Origin: Paucimonas lemoignei
GTDB lineage: Bacteria > Pseudomonadota > Gammaproteobacteria > Burkholderiales > Burkholderiaceae_D
NCBI RefSeq assembly: GCF_004342585.1
Contig: NZ_SLZQ01000007.1
Coordinates: 124,001 to 188,000 of the forward strand
DNA length: 64,000 bases
Reading direction: 5' to 3'
Shown: positions 43,387-51,970 of the stretch, one piece after another
How the letters are laid out: each line of letters opens with the position of its first letter
How positions within the stretch are numbered: the stretch's first letter is position 1
Program-made: the position numbers and the translations under genes
Notes under the pieces: generated by a model
Databases searched by the model: none
The model's input: only the letters and a program-made list of their open reading frames with translations
Told to the model about the DNA's origin: nothing

Positions 43387-44517
43387 TTACACCGCCTCGA
43401 GGTAAACAAAACCACTGGAAAAACGACCGGACTCCGGAATAAACATCAACAGCTTGTGCCCCTTTTGAATTCGCCCGGAATGGAATAATTCATCCAGCAT
43501 GATGTATGGGGACGCCGAGCCGGTGTTGCCACGCGTAGTCAGGTTCGTGAACCATTTGGACCGTTCGATCGGAAAGCCGATGTCGGCCAGTTGCTGCGCG
43601 AAGGGCTCGGCAAAATACATGGACGAGATGTGCGGCAGGAACCAGTCGACCTGGTCGCTGGTGAGTTTTCGCTTGGCTTGAATGGCTTTCAGCGGTCCGC
43701 CGACCGTGATCGGAATGATGTTTTCATTCAGCAGGCGCGCATCCTGTTTGACTGCCAGGGTGGATTGCGCAACGCACTGATCCAATGAAAAATCCGCCCA
43801 GCCTTTGAGCGAGCCATCATCTTTCTTTTCCGCGCCCATGTACATGCAGGCTGGCAGCAAGTGCGCATAGGAGAATAATTCGATCCAGTGGATCTTCAGC
43901 GATAGCGGCCCGCGTGCTTGGTTTTCGAGTAAGACAGCGCCGGCGCCATCGGACAGCATCCAGCGCAGGAAGTCTTTTTCAAAGGCGATCTCGGGACGAT
44001 CTTCCAGTTCCTGCACCTTATGTTCCGATTCGGCTTCAAACTGGCGCGCCAGAAGATGCGGGGAAATCCTTTCCGAGCCGGTAGCGACGGCGCGCTGCGC
44101 TTCGCCCGATTTGACCGATAAGAACGCATGCTTGAGCGCGGTGGCGCCTGCAAGGCAGATGCCGGCGGTGGACACGACTTCGAGCGTGTCCCAGCCCAGT
44201 TCGCCATGCACCATCACGCCGTGATTGGGCGCCAGCTGGTCAGGGGTGGAGGTGCCGGTCGCCAGCACATCCACATTGCCGCTCACTCCCAAGGCTTGTA
44301 TCGCCCTGGCGGTAAGCTGGGCATTGCTCATGGTTGGCTGGCCGCTGGCTTTGTCGATGGCGTAGTGGCGCGACTGGATACCGTTATTGCGCAAGATGAT
44401 CCGGCGCGCACGCGATGGCTTGCCGCCGATCATGCCCAGCACGGATTCAATCTCGTCGTTGCCTACCGGTTCATGTGGCAGGTACGAACCGGTAGCGGTG
44501 ATGTAAACTTCATTCAT
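43387..44517 (-). CDS. darB: DarB-like ketoacyl synthase III
   Basis: 376 residues of the FabH fold with all three catalytic residues: Cys in VSTAGICLAGATALKHA, His in WFLPHISSMYF and Asn in TTRGNTGSASPYI. It starts with MNEVYITATGSYLPHEPV, as in DarB proteins. In Pseudomonas and flexirubin producers DarB condenses a beta-keto acyl-ACP with an enone/alpha,beta-unsaturated partner to give a cyclohexanedione that DarA aromatises to a dialkylresorcinol. It overlaps darA by 8 bp. Named from motif layout and the adjacent darA. Confidence 0.85.
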   Translation of the reverse strand: MNEVYITATGSYLPHEPVGNDEIESVLGMIGGKPSRARRIILRNNGIQSRHYAIDKASGQPTMSNAQLTARAIQALGVSGNVDVLATGTSTPDQLAPNHGVMVHGELGWDTLEVVSTAGICLAGATALKHAFLSVKSGEAQRAVATGSERISPHLLARQFEAESEHKVQELEDRPEIAFEKDFLRWMLSDGAGAVLLENQARGPLSLKIHWIELFSYAHLLPACMYMGAEKKDDGSLKGWADFSLDQCVAQSTLAVKQDARLLNENIIPITVGGPLKAIQAKRKLTSDQVDWFLPHISSMYFAEPFAQQLADIGFPIERSKWFTNLTTRGNTGSASPYIMLDELFHSGRIQKGHKLLMFIPESGRFSSGFVYLEAV

Positions 44518-45457
44518 ATTGTGCTAAACGCTCACTGCCTGACCCCGACGGGGCTTCGAAATATTGTTTGGCTGCCGCCAGCTTGTTGCGCAAGAACGGG
44601 CGCAACAGGAACTGCAACGTCAGGCTGGCCGGGACCACGGTCGCAATGATCGCCAGCAGAAAAGTGACATACAGGACTAGTACAGGCATGCGCGCGAAGG
44701 CGCCTGGCTTTCCTACCGCGCGAACCAATTTCCCCCAGACGGTGAAACTGCGCGTGCCGGCGCGTTCGCTGACGAGCAGCGTCGGATCCGCCTTGACTGC
44801 CCCGAGTCCGTATAACAAGGACTGATCGCCCTTTTCCTTGTCTTGCAACAGGGCGTCACGCAAAGCCAGGCCGAAGCGGCGTGCCCGCCTGATTTCATCG
44901 GGATGCACGCCGGCGGCGGGCAATCCCATGAATGCATCGCTTTTGCCCGTCAAAAGCCATCGCGGCACCGTGATGAAGGTGGCGAACGTTCCGCCCTGGT
45001 CTGTCAACACCACGTTGTCCAGCAGGCGCGCCCCGATTGTCTTGAGCGATGCTTTCACTTTTTCCTGGGCCAGATGCCACATGTTCCGGCAAGCGATGAG
45101 TGTCACCACGGGCTTGCCTTGCGCGACGCGCTTGAATGACGGATCTTGCAGCAAGGCTTGCACCGGCAGGGATGGCGCCAGAAACCAGATCTGATAGGGC
45201 AGGAGGATCAGATCGAATTGATCCGAATCCTTTAGCGCCAGCGGCTTGATCTGTGGAGCTATCTGGCCGATCGACTCGGGAAAGGCATCCAGAAACCGAA
45301 AGAAGGACCATGGGAAGGGATAGGGTTTGATCGGTTCAATGGGTAAGAACGTGATTTCAAACTCGCCATTTTCCTGAAGCGGCGCCAAGATTTGTTCTGT
45401 TATGCGAGTGAGCTGTCCGGACTGGGAATAGAGGGGAACAAGGATGCGCTTCTTCAT
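44510..45457 (-). CDS. darA: DarA-like dialkylresorcinol-forming enzyme
   Basis: 315 residues. A flavodoxin-like opening (KKRILVPLYSQSGQLTRITEQIL) is followed by a PYPFPWSFFRFLDAFPES block and a central DLILLPYQIWFLAPSLPVQALL, characteristic of proteins annotated as dialkylrecorsinol condensing enzyme. A membrane segment lies at about residues 256-290 (VLVLYVTFLLAIIATVVPASL). In known systems DarA aromatises the DarB product. It is the first gene of the leftward operon 45457-38045, preceded by about 500 bp without genes, where the promoter must lie. Confidence 0.85.
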   Translation of the reverse strand: MKKRILVPLYSQSGQLTRITEQILAPLQENGEFEITFLPIEPIKPYPFPWSFFRFLDAFPESIGQIAPQIKPLALKDSDQFDLILLPYQIWFLAPSLPVQALLQDPSFKRVAQGKPVVTLIACRNMWHLAQEKVKASLKTIGARLLDNVVLTDQGGTFATFITVPRWLLTGKSDAFMGLPAAGVHPDEIRRARRFGLALRDALLQDKEKGDQSLLYGLGAVKADPTLLVSERAGTRSFTVWGKLVRAVGKPGAFARMPVLVLYVTFLLAIIATVVPASLTLQFLLRPFLRNKLAAAKQYFEAPSGSGSERLAQYE

Positions 45458-45962
45458 TGAACTGAAAACTGGAATTTACTGTTGCAGTCGCTATTCTGAC
45501 TTTTAGTTATTTTGATATTGATAAGCAGTTTAGCATTTCTCTCTGGCGCCACAGTTGTAAAAGCGCCTAATAGTATTAAATATTGGTCACAATCTGGCGA
45601 GAACACAACGCATTGGCGTGCGCGAGCATTTCCTGGTGCGGAGTCCAGGTAACGCTCAGTGCTGATTGAAGTATGGCGATTTGAATTTTTAAGCCAGGCG
45701 CAATTCCGGCAGGCTCCGCCGGATGCCTAAAAGTTTGATGCTGCAGTAGACACAAAGCAGGATTAAGCAGGCGACTATCCAGGGCCTGTTAATCCCGAAG
45801 TTCTCGTCATTTTGTTCTACTACTTAAGCGATCATGCCAAACAGCCATTCGATTCATGATGATCATCTACGCGGGCAATCAAGGCAACTCGAGGCTTTTA
45901 TAAATAAAGATTTTGTCCTCTCGGTATTGTCATGATCAGCGACCTTCAAATCGCGAGAAAAA
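45458..45962. other. Intergenic region upstream of the resorcinol operon
   Basis: 505 bp. Short frames here have no credible product. A small hairpin CCGGC/GCCGG occurs near 45705-45721. No promoter pair could be singled out for darA. The right part is the 3' side of the small gene at 45963-46187. Confidence 0.5.
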
Positions 45963-46187
45963 CTATTCCTTCTTGCCGAACATGCCGCCAAGATTCGACG
46001 CCATGTCGCCAAGACCGCCCATTCCCCCTGATCCGCCTGATTGTCCGCCCACGAGGCTGTCAATCTGCGAGGCGACTGGGCCGGGCAATTTCTCTTTGAG
46101 GAAACCAACCACGGTGTCTACCGCCATCGCTGCTTTGTCTTCCGGCAGGCCTGTTTTCGCCACCAGGCGTTGAATGATTTCGTTCAT
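45963..46187 (-). CDS. Small conserved protein with Gly-rich tail, 74 residues
   Basis: The ATG at 46187 has GGAGAAAGAC ahead of it; the longer frame up to 46223 has no better site. The sequence MNEIIQRLVAKTGLPEDKAA, then VVGFLKEKLPGPVASQIDSLV, and a tail of Gly, Ser and Met ending GGMFGKKE is familiar from many proteobacteria as a hypothetical or DUF2267/DUF2780-like protein. Helical head, flexible tail, cytosolic. Role unknown. Confidence 0.7.
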   Translation of the reverse strand: MNEIIQRLVAKTGLPEDKAAMAVDTVVGFLKEKLPGPVASQIDSLVGGQSGGSGGMGGLGDMASNLGGMFGKKE

Positions 46188-46428
46188 GTCTTTCTCCAGA
46201 GGAATCGGACTTTGTGATACCACTTGTCGGGGCTAGCAAAGCTCTGACAAGAATGCGATGAACTTATTCAGCATCGGGTGAGATTATCGGAATGCGTTTG
46301 CGAAGCGTCAGCAGGCCGGAGATCAGGCCATAGAAACAAGCGATTGATAACTTGCACGCATCTATCTAAACTGGACCGGCTCGGTTACCATCTGTAAACC
46401 TCACTACTGATATACGTCGAATTTCCTG

Positions 46429-48630
46429 ATGTTGAGACCGCGCTTATTGCGATTACGTCACCTTTTGATCCTGCTGGCAGGAATCGGCCTATTGCCAATT
46501 GCCGTACTTGGCACCTGGGGAATTCATGCCGCAATTGGTGAGCAGCGTCGTGAAATGGAAGATTCGATGCTTAATCTGTCGCGTGCACTGGCCAGTGCCG
46601 TTGACGTTGAGCTGGATGCGGCAGTCAGCGCCATGCGCACGATGGCAAATAGTCCGCTATTGGCAAAAAAAGATTTCCCTTCATTTTATGCCGTTGCCCG
46701 TGAAGCCGCGCGCGCTCGACCGCACTGGGCCGGGATCGTCCTGACCGACGGTAAAGGCCAACTGATTTTCAAATCGGCCCTGCCAGATGGTACGAGCGGC
46801 GCGAAAATCATTGAATCTCCCAGCCTTGAACAGGCCATCGCCACGCATCAGCCAGTCATCGGCAATATCGCAAAGGGTCAGGCAGGAGAATATGCCGTGC
46901 CGGTTCGTTACCCGGTGGTGCGAAATGGTGAAGTGGCTTATGTCCTGACGGCGGCAGTCAAGCCAGACCGCATCCTTGAGATCATCAATCGACAACAGGT
47001 GCCCAAAAGCTGGGTCATTTCCGTGCAAGATGCATCGAACCTTCGGGTGGCACGATCCAAGGATCATCAAAGCACGGTAGCTACCGGCATTTCGCCGACG
47101 CTGGCACAGCTGATCAGCACAGGCAAGCCGGAAGGGGCCGGCGTCACTCGCACGCTCGAAGGAACAGAAGTCATCACTACCTACGCTCGTATCCCGAAGC
47201 ATGGCTGGATGGTGGTAATCGGCGCTCCTACCGCGCCGATAAACCAGGTATTACAGCAGAGCCTGACGACATATATTCTGGTCATTGGCGCTTCGCTGGC
47301 CATTTGCATTGGATTGGCCATTCTGCTTTCCCGTAAGATTGCGCTGGGCATCGGCGCTGTCGAACAGCAGGCCCTGCGTCTTGGGCAAGGCGAGCCGATC
47401 AGTTTCAAGCCTCACTCCATTCATGAGATTAACCAGATCGGCGCCGCATTGCAGGCGGCTTCGAATGAACGGCGGGCCGCGGAAGAAGAGCGTGAAAAAC
47501 TCATGGCATCCCTGAGCGATGCGCTCAAACAGGCGGAGCAGGCTGGCCAGGCAAAAGACGAGTTCCTCGCCGTGCTGGGACATGAACTTCGTAATCCGCT
47601 GGCGCCGATGGTGACCGCGCTGGACCTGATGGATGTGAAGGGCAATGAGGCATTCCGCCGCGAGCGCGATGTCATGCGGCGCCAAGTCGCCCATATGCGC
47701 AGGCTTGTCGATGACTTGTTGGATGTCTCCCGCATCACCAAGGGAAAACTGGAAATCCGCAAAGAACCGGTCAACCTGCGCACGGTCGTGGAACGCGCGG
47801 CGGAATCGGTGTTTCCATTGACCGCGACGAGGGATCGCGGCATTGCCGTCTCCGCAGTCGATAGCTGGGTCAATGGCGATGAAACGCGCTTGATCCAGGT
47901 CGTGACCAATCTGTTGACGAATGCGCTACGGTTTGATCCCAAGGGCGAGATTTCGGTGAGCCTGACCCAAGCCGGGGATGGCGCCTGCATCAGCGTGCGC
48001 GATGAAGGGGCAGGAATGAATCCCGAAATGATCGAGCAAGTGTTCAAGCCATTCTTTCAGGCGCCGCAATCGCTGGCCCGTACTTCCGGCGGGCTCGGCC
48101 TGGGCCTGGCGATCGTGAAAAGCCTGGTCGAGCTACATGGCGGCACGGTTTCGGCTTCGAGTCCGGGACTGGGGAAGGGGTGTACCTTCCAGGTGTGCCT
48201 GCAGACGATTGCGCCGCCAAGTCCGGCGGATGAAGATAGAAAGCCGGCGTCCCAATTGGACCAGCATGCCCGCATCATGGTGGTGGATGACAATATCGAC
48301 GCTGCCCAGGCCATTGCGGAAATGTTGAAGCTAAACGGTCATACGGTGCAGGCCGTGCATGATTCCCATGTGGCGCTTGAAATGATTCAGGACTTTGCTC
48401 CGGAACTCATGTTTGTCGACATCGGCTTGCCTGAAATGGATGGTTATGAACTGGCGCGAACGATCCGCCGGCGCTATGCCAGCCAGCGCATCAAGCTCGT
48501 GGCATTGACCGGGTATGGGCAGTCGGCGGACAAGTCGCGTGCCAGCAATGCCGGTTTTGACAGGCACCTTACCAAGCCGGCTGAGCTCAATGATTTATTG
48601 AGCGCAGTTGATTTGCTGAAGGGATCTTAA
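46429..48630 (+). CDS. Membrane hybrid histidine kinase with Cache-like sensor
   Basis: 733 residues. Two membrane helices (about 12-36 and 278-300) enclose a periplasmic domain of about 240 residues of the dCache/PDC type (FYAVAREAARARPHWAGIVLTD, VRYPVVRNGEVAYVLTAAV, GVTRTLEGTEVITTYARIP). A HAMP-like linker is followed by HisKA with FLAVLGHELRNPLAPM, HATPase with NLLTNALRFDP and GGLGLGLAIV, and a receiver with IMVVDDNIDA, MFVDIGLPEMDG and LTKPAEL. It should sense a small extracellular ligand. No regulator gene is adjacent. Confidence 0.92.
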   Translation: MLRPRLLRLRHLLILLAGIGLLPIAVLGTWGIHAAIGEQRREMEDSMLNLSRALASAVDVELDAAVSAMRTMANSPLLAKKDFPSFYAVAREAARARPHWAGIVLTDGKGQLIFKSALPDGTSGAKIIESPSLEQAIATHQPVIGNIAKGQAGEYAVPVRYPVVRNGEVAYVLTAAVKPDRILEIINRQQVPKSWVISVQDASNLRVARSKDHQSTVATGISPTLAQLISTGKPEGAGVTRTLEGTEVITTYARIPKHGWMVVIGAPTAPINQVLQQSLTTYILVIGASLAICIGLAILLSRKIALGIGAVEQQALRLGQGEPISFKPHSIHEINQIGAALQAASNERRAAEEEREKLMASLSDALKQAEQAGQAKDEFLAVLGHELRNPLAPMVTALDLMDVKGNEAFRRERDVMRRQVAHMRRLVDDLLDVSRITKGKLEIRKEPVNLRTVVERAAESVFPLTATRDRGIAVSAVDSWVNGDETRLIQVVTNLLTNALRFDPKGEISVSLTQAGDGACISVRDEGAGMNPEMIEQVFKPFFQAPQSLARTSGGLGLGLAIVKSLVELHGGTVSASSPGLGKGCTFQVCLQTIAPPSPADEDRKPASQLDQHARIMVVDDNIDAAQAIAEMLKLNGHTVQAVHDSHVALEMIQDFAPELMFVDIGLPEMDGYELARTIRRRYASQRIKLVALTGYGQSADKSRASNAGFDRHLTKPAELNDLLSAVDLLKGS

Positions 48631-48987
48631 AGCTTTGTTATTGGCGAATTTTTTGCTTCCGGACCATGACGAGGTCAATTCCTTTGCTGATCCTGGTGGC
48701 AATCCTGAAAACTTCAGCAACGAGTTTGCCAATGCCGAATTGCAGGGCTTTGTACCCTCAAATCAAACGCATGCGCGCAATAATTTTGGTCGATAACCAT
48801 CTTGGACAGGCTCGCATGTATAGTTGCATTTGCCACGAATTTCGGTATGGATAGTGAAGAGAAACAAGCAGCCGTCGATCATTATTCGACGCAATCGAAA
48901 TTCCTCTGCAACTGTGCCTGATCAATGAGCGCATCAATTGCGGATGCATGATGCATGTTCTCTAAAATTTGATCAGTGAGGTATGCA
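48631..48987. other. Intergenic region, no convincing gene
   Basis: 357 bp with one short frame (48666-48854) that lacks a ribosome site and a recognisable product. The region probably carries the promoter of the BioF2/GNAT-like gene at 48988. Confidence 0.5.
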
Positions 48988-50088
48988 ATGCGCGATGTAC
49001 CTCTTGTGCAAGTTAAGACCGTTCGGTCAACTGAATTCCTCGCCGAAAAAAAATCCGACGCAATTTACCTGAACGACATCCCGCAGTTTGTGGAAGGTGA
49101 ACTGCAACGGCTGTACGGCCATATTTATTCCTCGCTTCCCTATGTCCTGGCATTCGAATCGAGCGACAACATCAGTACCTATGTCGCTCGCCAAGACGAA
49201 AAGCCATCCGCCATTTTGCTCTTCCGTCTTAGCGGACGCCGCATCGACGTGTTGAACCACACGATGCAGATTGATCCAGCCGAACTGCGAAGATTCGCCT
49301 CCTGCATGTTCAAGCGATTTCCATCGGTCGAGATCATCCGCCTCAATGCTGTCCACACGGACCTTGCGGATTTTCCGTATCCGGTTCTGCGCGGGCATGC
49401 CATGGAAGATATCGTTATCGACCTGCCTGACACAGTGAATGACTATACGGCCCGCCTGGGGAAGGCTACGCGCCACAACCTCAAGCGCTATCAGGCAAAG
49501 CTCAAGAAAAATTTTTTCTATGTCAGCTACCAGTCCTACGAAAAAAACGATATTGAAGAACAAATCATCTATGACCTCATCAGGCTAAGCGAAGCCAGGG
49601 TCACGGCCAAAAATATCAATTTCGGCATCAATGGCGAACAGGCGCGGCGCATGGTCGAGTTGGCGAAATCGTGCGGCGTTGTGGATGTTATTTGGGTAGA
49701 CGGGCAATTGTGTGCCGGGTCAATCTCATTTCGCATCGGGACGAATCAAAAGGCGGAAGTGATCGCACACGATGAAAAATACAATGACTACTCGCCCGGA
49801 ATGCTTTGCTATTATCATGCCATTTGCCAGGGCATTCATCACGGCGTCAAGAAGTATCACATGGGCGGCGGGCGGCTTGATTACAAGGTCTGGCTTTCGG
49901 GCGTGCAGCAGAACATGGAGCAAGTCGAGATATATCGCTCTTATGCCGGAATGGCGCTGAATTGCGATTGCGTGGCGGAGACGGCGTTCAAGGCTGGTGT
50001 GCTTCGATTGAAGACCTGGCTGCGCAGGCATGAAAACAGCTTGCCGGTCCGGCTCCTTCTGCGGTCGCGACATGCCATGCGAAGATAA
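48988..50088 (+). CDS. BioF2/GNAT-like acyltransferase, paralogue B
   Basis: 366 residues from ATG 48988 (GAGGT five nt ahead; an in-frame GTG at 48976 is possible). It aligns along its length with the protein at 21175-22263: YLNDIPQFVEGELQRLY, SSLPYV, STYVARQDEKPSAILLF, RRIDVLN, LGKATRHNLKRYQAKL and the MGGGRLDYKVWLSGV motif near the end. This glycine-rich DYK block is typical of Acetyltransf_6/FemAB-like transferases. It lies 18 bp upstream of a lipoamide-dehydrogenase-like gene and probably shares its message. Substrate unknown; cytoplasmic. Confidence 0.75.
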   Translation: MRDVPLVQVKTVRSTEFLAEKKSDAIYLNDIPQFVEGELQRLYGHIYSSLPYVLAFESSDNISTYVARQDEKPSAILLFRLSGRRIDVLNHTMQIDPAELRRFASCMFKRFPSVEIIRLNAVHTDLADFPYPVLRGHAMEDIVIDLPDTVNDYTARLGKATRHNLKRYQAKLKKNFFYVSYQSYEKNDIEEQIIYDLIRLSEARVTAKNINFGINGEQARRMVELAKSCGVVDVIWVDGQLCAGSISFRIGTNQKAEVIAHDEKYNDYSPGMLCYYHAICQGIHHGVKKYHMGGGRLDYKVWLSGVQQNMEQVEIYRSYAGMALNCDCVAETAFKAGVLRLKTWLRRHENSLPVRLLLRSRHAMRR

Positions 50089-50106
50089 TTAGAAAGACAT
50101 TCATCG

Positions 50107-51552
50107 ATGCAAACGGTTGCCATGAAAAAGACCATATCGGTCGACATCGCTATCGTCGGTGCGGGAACAGCCGGCCTGGTCGCCTATCGTGACGCCAAGT
50201 CAAATGGCAAGCGCGTGTTGCTCATCGAGGGCGGACCCTATGGCACGACATGCGCGCGCGTGGGATGCATGCCGAGCAAACTGCTGATTGCCGCGGCCGA
50301 AGCGAGGCATCAAGCCATGCTGGCGCCGCAGTTCGGCGTCATACCCGTTTCCGTGAGCGTCGACGGCAAGGCCGTCATGGCGAGGATCCGCGCAGAGCGG
50401 GATCGTTTCGTCGGGTTTGTGCTTGACGAGGTCAACCGGATTCCCTCGGAGGATCGGATTCATGGCTTTGCCCGCTTTATCTCTCCGCAATCCCTGCAGG
50501 TAGATGAGCACACGCGTATCGATGCCGAGCGGATCGTGATTGCCACGGGTTCCAGCCCGCAAATTCCTGATCGCTTGTCACCGCATCGTTTGCTCACCAG
50601 CGACGACATTTTCGATCTTGAGGATTTGCCCGAGTCGATAGCGATCGTCGGTGCGGGCATCATCGGCATGGAAATCGGCCAGGCGCTGCACCGACTCGGC
50701 GTCAGAGTGAGCGTGTTCGGCCGCAGCGACAGGGTACTGCAGCTTTCCGACCCCGCCGTGCAGACAGCCGCGCGCGATTACTTTGCCGGTGAAATGGATA
50801 TGCGCCTGCATACCGAAATACTTGACACCATATCTGACGACAGCGGCGTCACAGTGCGCTCTCGCGGCAAGGATGGCATGGAGCGTAGCGATCGATATGC
50901 CTATGTATTGGCGGCGACAGGCCGGCGGCCGAACCTGGCGCGGTTGGGATTGGAGCATGCCGGCCTGGAACTGGATGAGGCAGGCGTGCCCAAGTATGAT
51001 CCCCACACCATGCAATGCGGGAATGCGCCGATTTTTATCGCCGGCGATGTGAATGCCACGCTGCCGATCCTGCACGAAGCGACGGACGAGGGAAGAATCG
51101 CCGGCGATAATGCCGCCCGTTTTCCGAATGTCCAGGCGCGCGCGCGCTATGTGCCGTTTGCGGTGGCGTTTACCGATCCGCAGACTGCAAGCGTTGGCCA
51201 GTCTTATCGGACGCTGGAGCCCGGCCGTTACGTAATCGGCGAAGCATCCTTTGAGAACCAGGGGCGCAGCCGGGTCATGCTGCAAAATCACGGCTTGCTG
51301 CGGCTCTATGCCGACAGCCAGAGCGGCAAGCTGCTAGGCGCGGAGATGTTTGGTCCGCGTGCCGAACACCTTGGCCATTTGCTGGCATGGGCTTGTCAGA
51401 AGGGCATGACATTGGCTGAGCTAATGAGCATGCCGTTTTATCACCCGACCATTGAGGAAGGGCTGCGTACCGCCGTGCGCGACGCGAAAAAGAAATTGAA
51501 GACGGGTCTGACGCCGATGGAGGCATGCACTGATTGCATACCCGGTGCTTAG
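50107..51552 (+). CDS. Dihydrolipoamide-dehydrogenase-like flavoprotein
   Basis: 481 residues (ATG 50107 or 50122). FAD motif IAIVGAGTAGLVAYRDA, redox disulfide TTCARVGCMPSK (C-x4-C), NAD motif IAIVGAGIIGMEIGQAL, second FAD motif IFIAGDVN and the C-terminal base FYHPTIEEGL are all intact. The redox box differs from the classical GTCLNVGCIPSK, placing it in a divergent subgroup often outside pyruvate-dehydrogenase operons. It ends with two Cys (EACTDCIPG), which is unusual and could be a further thiol pair. No 2-oxoacid dehydrogenase genes are nearby. The partner is unknown. Confidence 0.88.
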   Translation: MQTVAMKKTISVDIAIVGAGTAGLVAYRDAKSNGKRVLLIEGGPYGTTCARVGCMPSKLLIAAAEARHQAMLAPQFGVIPVSVSVDGKAVMARIRAERDRFVGFVLDEVNRIPSEDRIHGFARFISPQSLQVDEHTRIDAERIVIATGSSPQIPDRLSPHRLLTSDDIFDLEDLPESIAIVGAGIIGMEIGQALHRLGVRVSVFGRSDRVLQLSDPAVQTAARDYFAGEMDMRLHTEILDTISDDSGVTVRSRGKDGMERSDRYAYVLAATGRRPNLARLGLEHAGLELDEAGVPKYDPHTMQCGNAPIFIAGDVNATLPILHEATDEGRIAGDNAARFPNVQARARYVPFAVAFTDPQTASVGQSYRTLEPGRYVIGEASFENQGRSRVMLQNHGLLRLYADSQSGKLLGAEMFGPRAEHLGHLLAWACQKGMTLAELMSMPFYHPTIEEGLRTAVRDAKKKLKTGLTPMEACTDCIPGA

Positions 51553-51655
51553 CGGTCCATGACTTCCTTCCAGGATAACCCAGTGCTTGAACGCAGACGT
51601 CACTGCTGGAACGGCAGATTCGCTATGTGGCCGGATAGGAGCGGAAGAGCGCCTG

Positions 51656-51904
51656 TTACTTATAAAACGGCTCGACCTTGCCTTTCATCTTGATCAGCAG
51701 CGGCTTGCCCTTGCGGTCAAGGGCTTTGCCGGATGCCACGGCAATCCAGCCTTCGCTGATGCAATACTCTTCGACGTTTGTATACTCTTTGTCGTTGAGC
51801 TTGATGCCGACGTCGTGCTGCAGCACATCGGCGTTGTGAAAGCGGCTGCGCGGATCGATCGAGAGGCGATCGGGGAAGGCGGGACGTTGTGTCGTGTCGT
51901 TCAT
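51656..51904 (-). CDS. DUF3297-family protein
   Basis: 82 residues. The whole sequence follows the family: PDRLSIDPRSRFHNADVL, GIKLNDKEYTNVEEYCISEG, WIAVASGKALDRKGKPL and a C-terminus near VEPFYK. Members are small, widespread in proteobacteria and of unknown function. It is downstream of, and in the same direction as, the GGDEF-EAL gene, but 66 bp away. Confidence 0.88.
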   Translation of the reverse strand: MNDTTQRPAFPDRLSIDPRSRFHNADVLQHDVGIKLNDKEYTNVEEYCISEGWIAVASGKALDRKGKPLLIKMKGKVEPFYK

Positions 51905-51970
51905 GTTGTATGACTGATTGCTTGTAAAGATAAGGAAATACGTTTTTTCGGAATTGTATCCTGACTTCAG

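Noticed and set aside
45863-46173. Small frames overlapping the 74-residue gene
   Set aside because: The leftward gene at 45963-46187 has a proper start and familiar sequence; the others are shadows.
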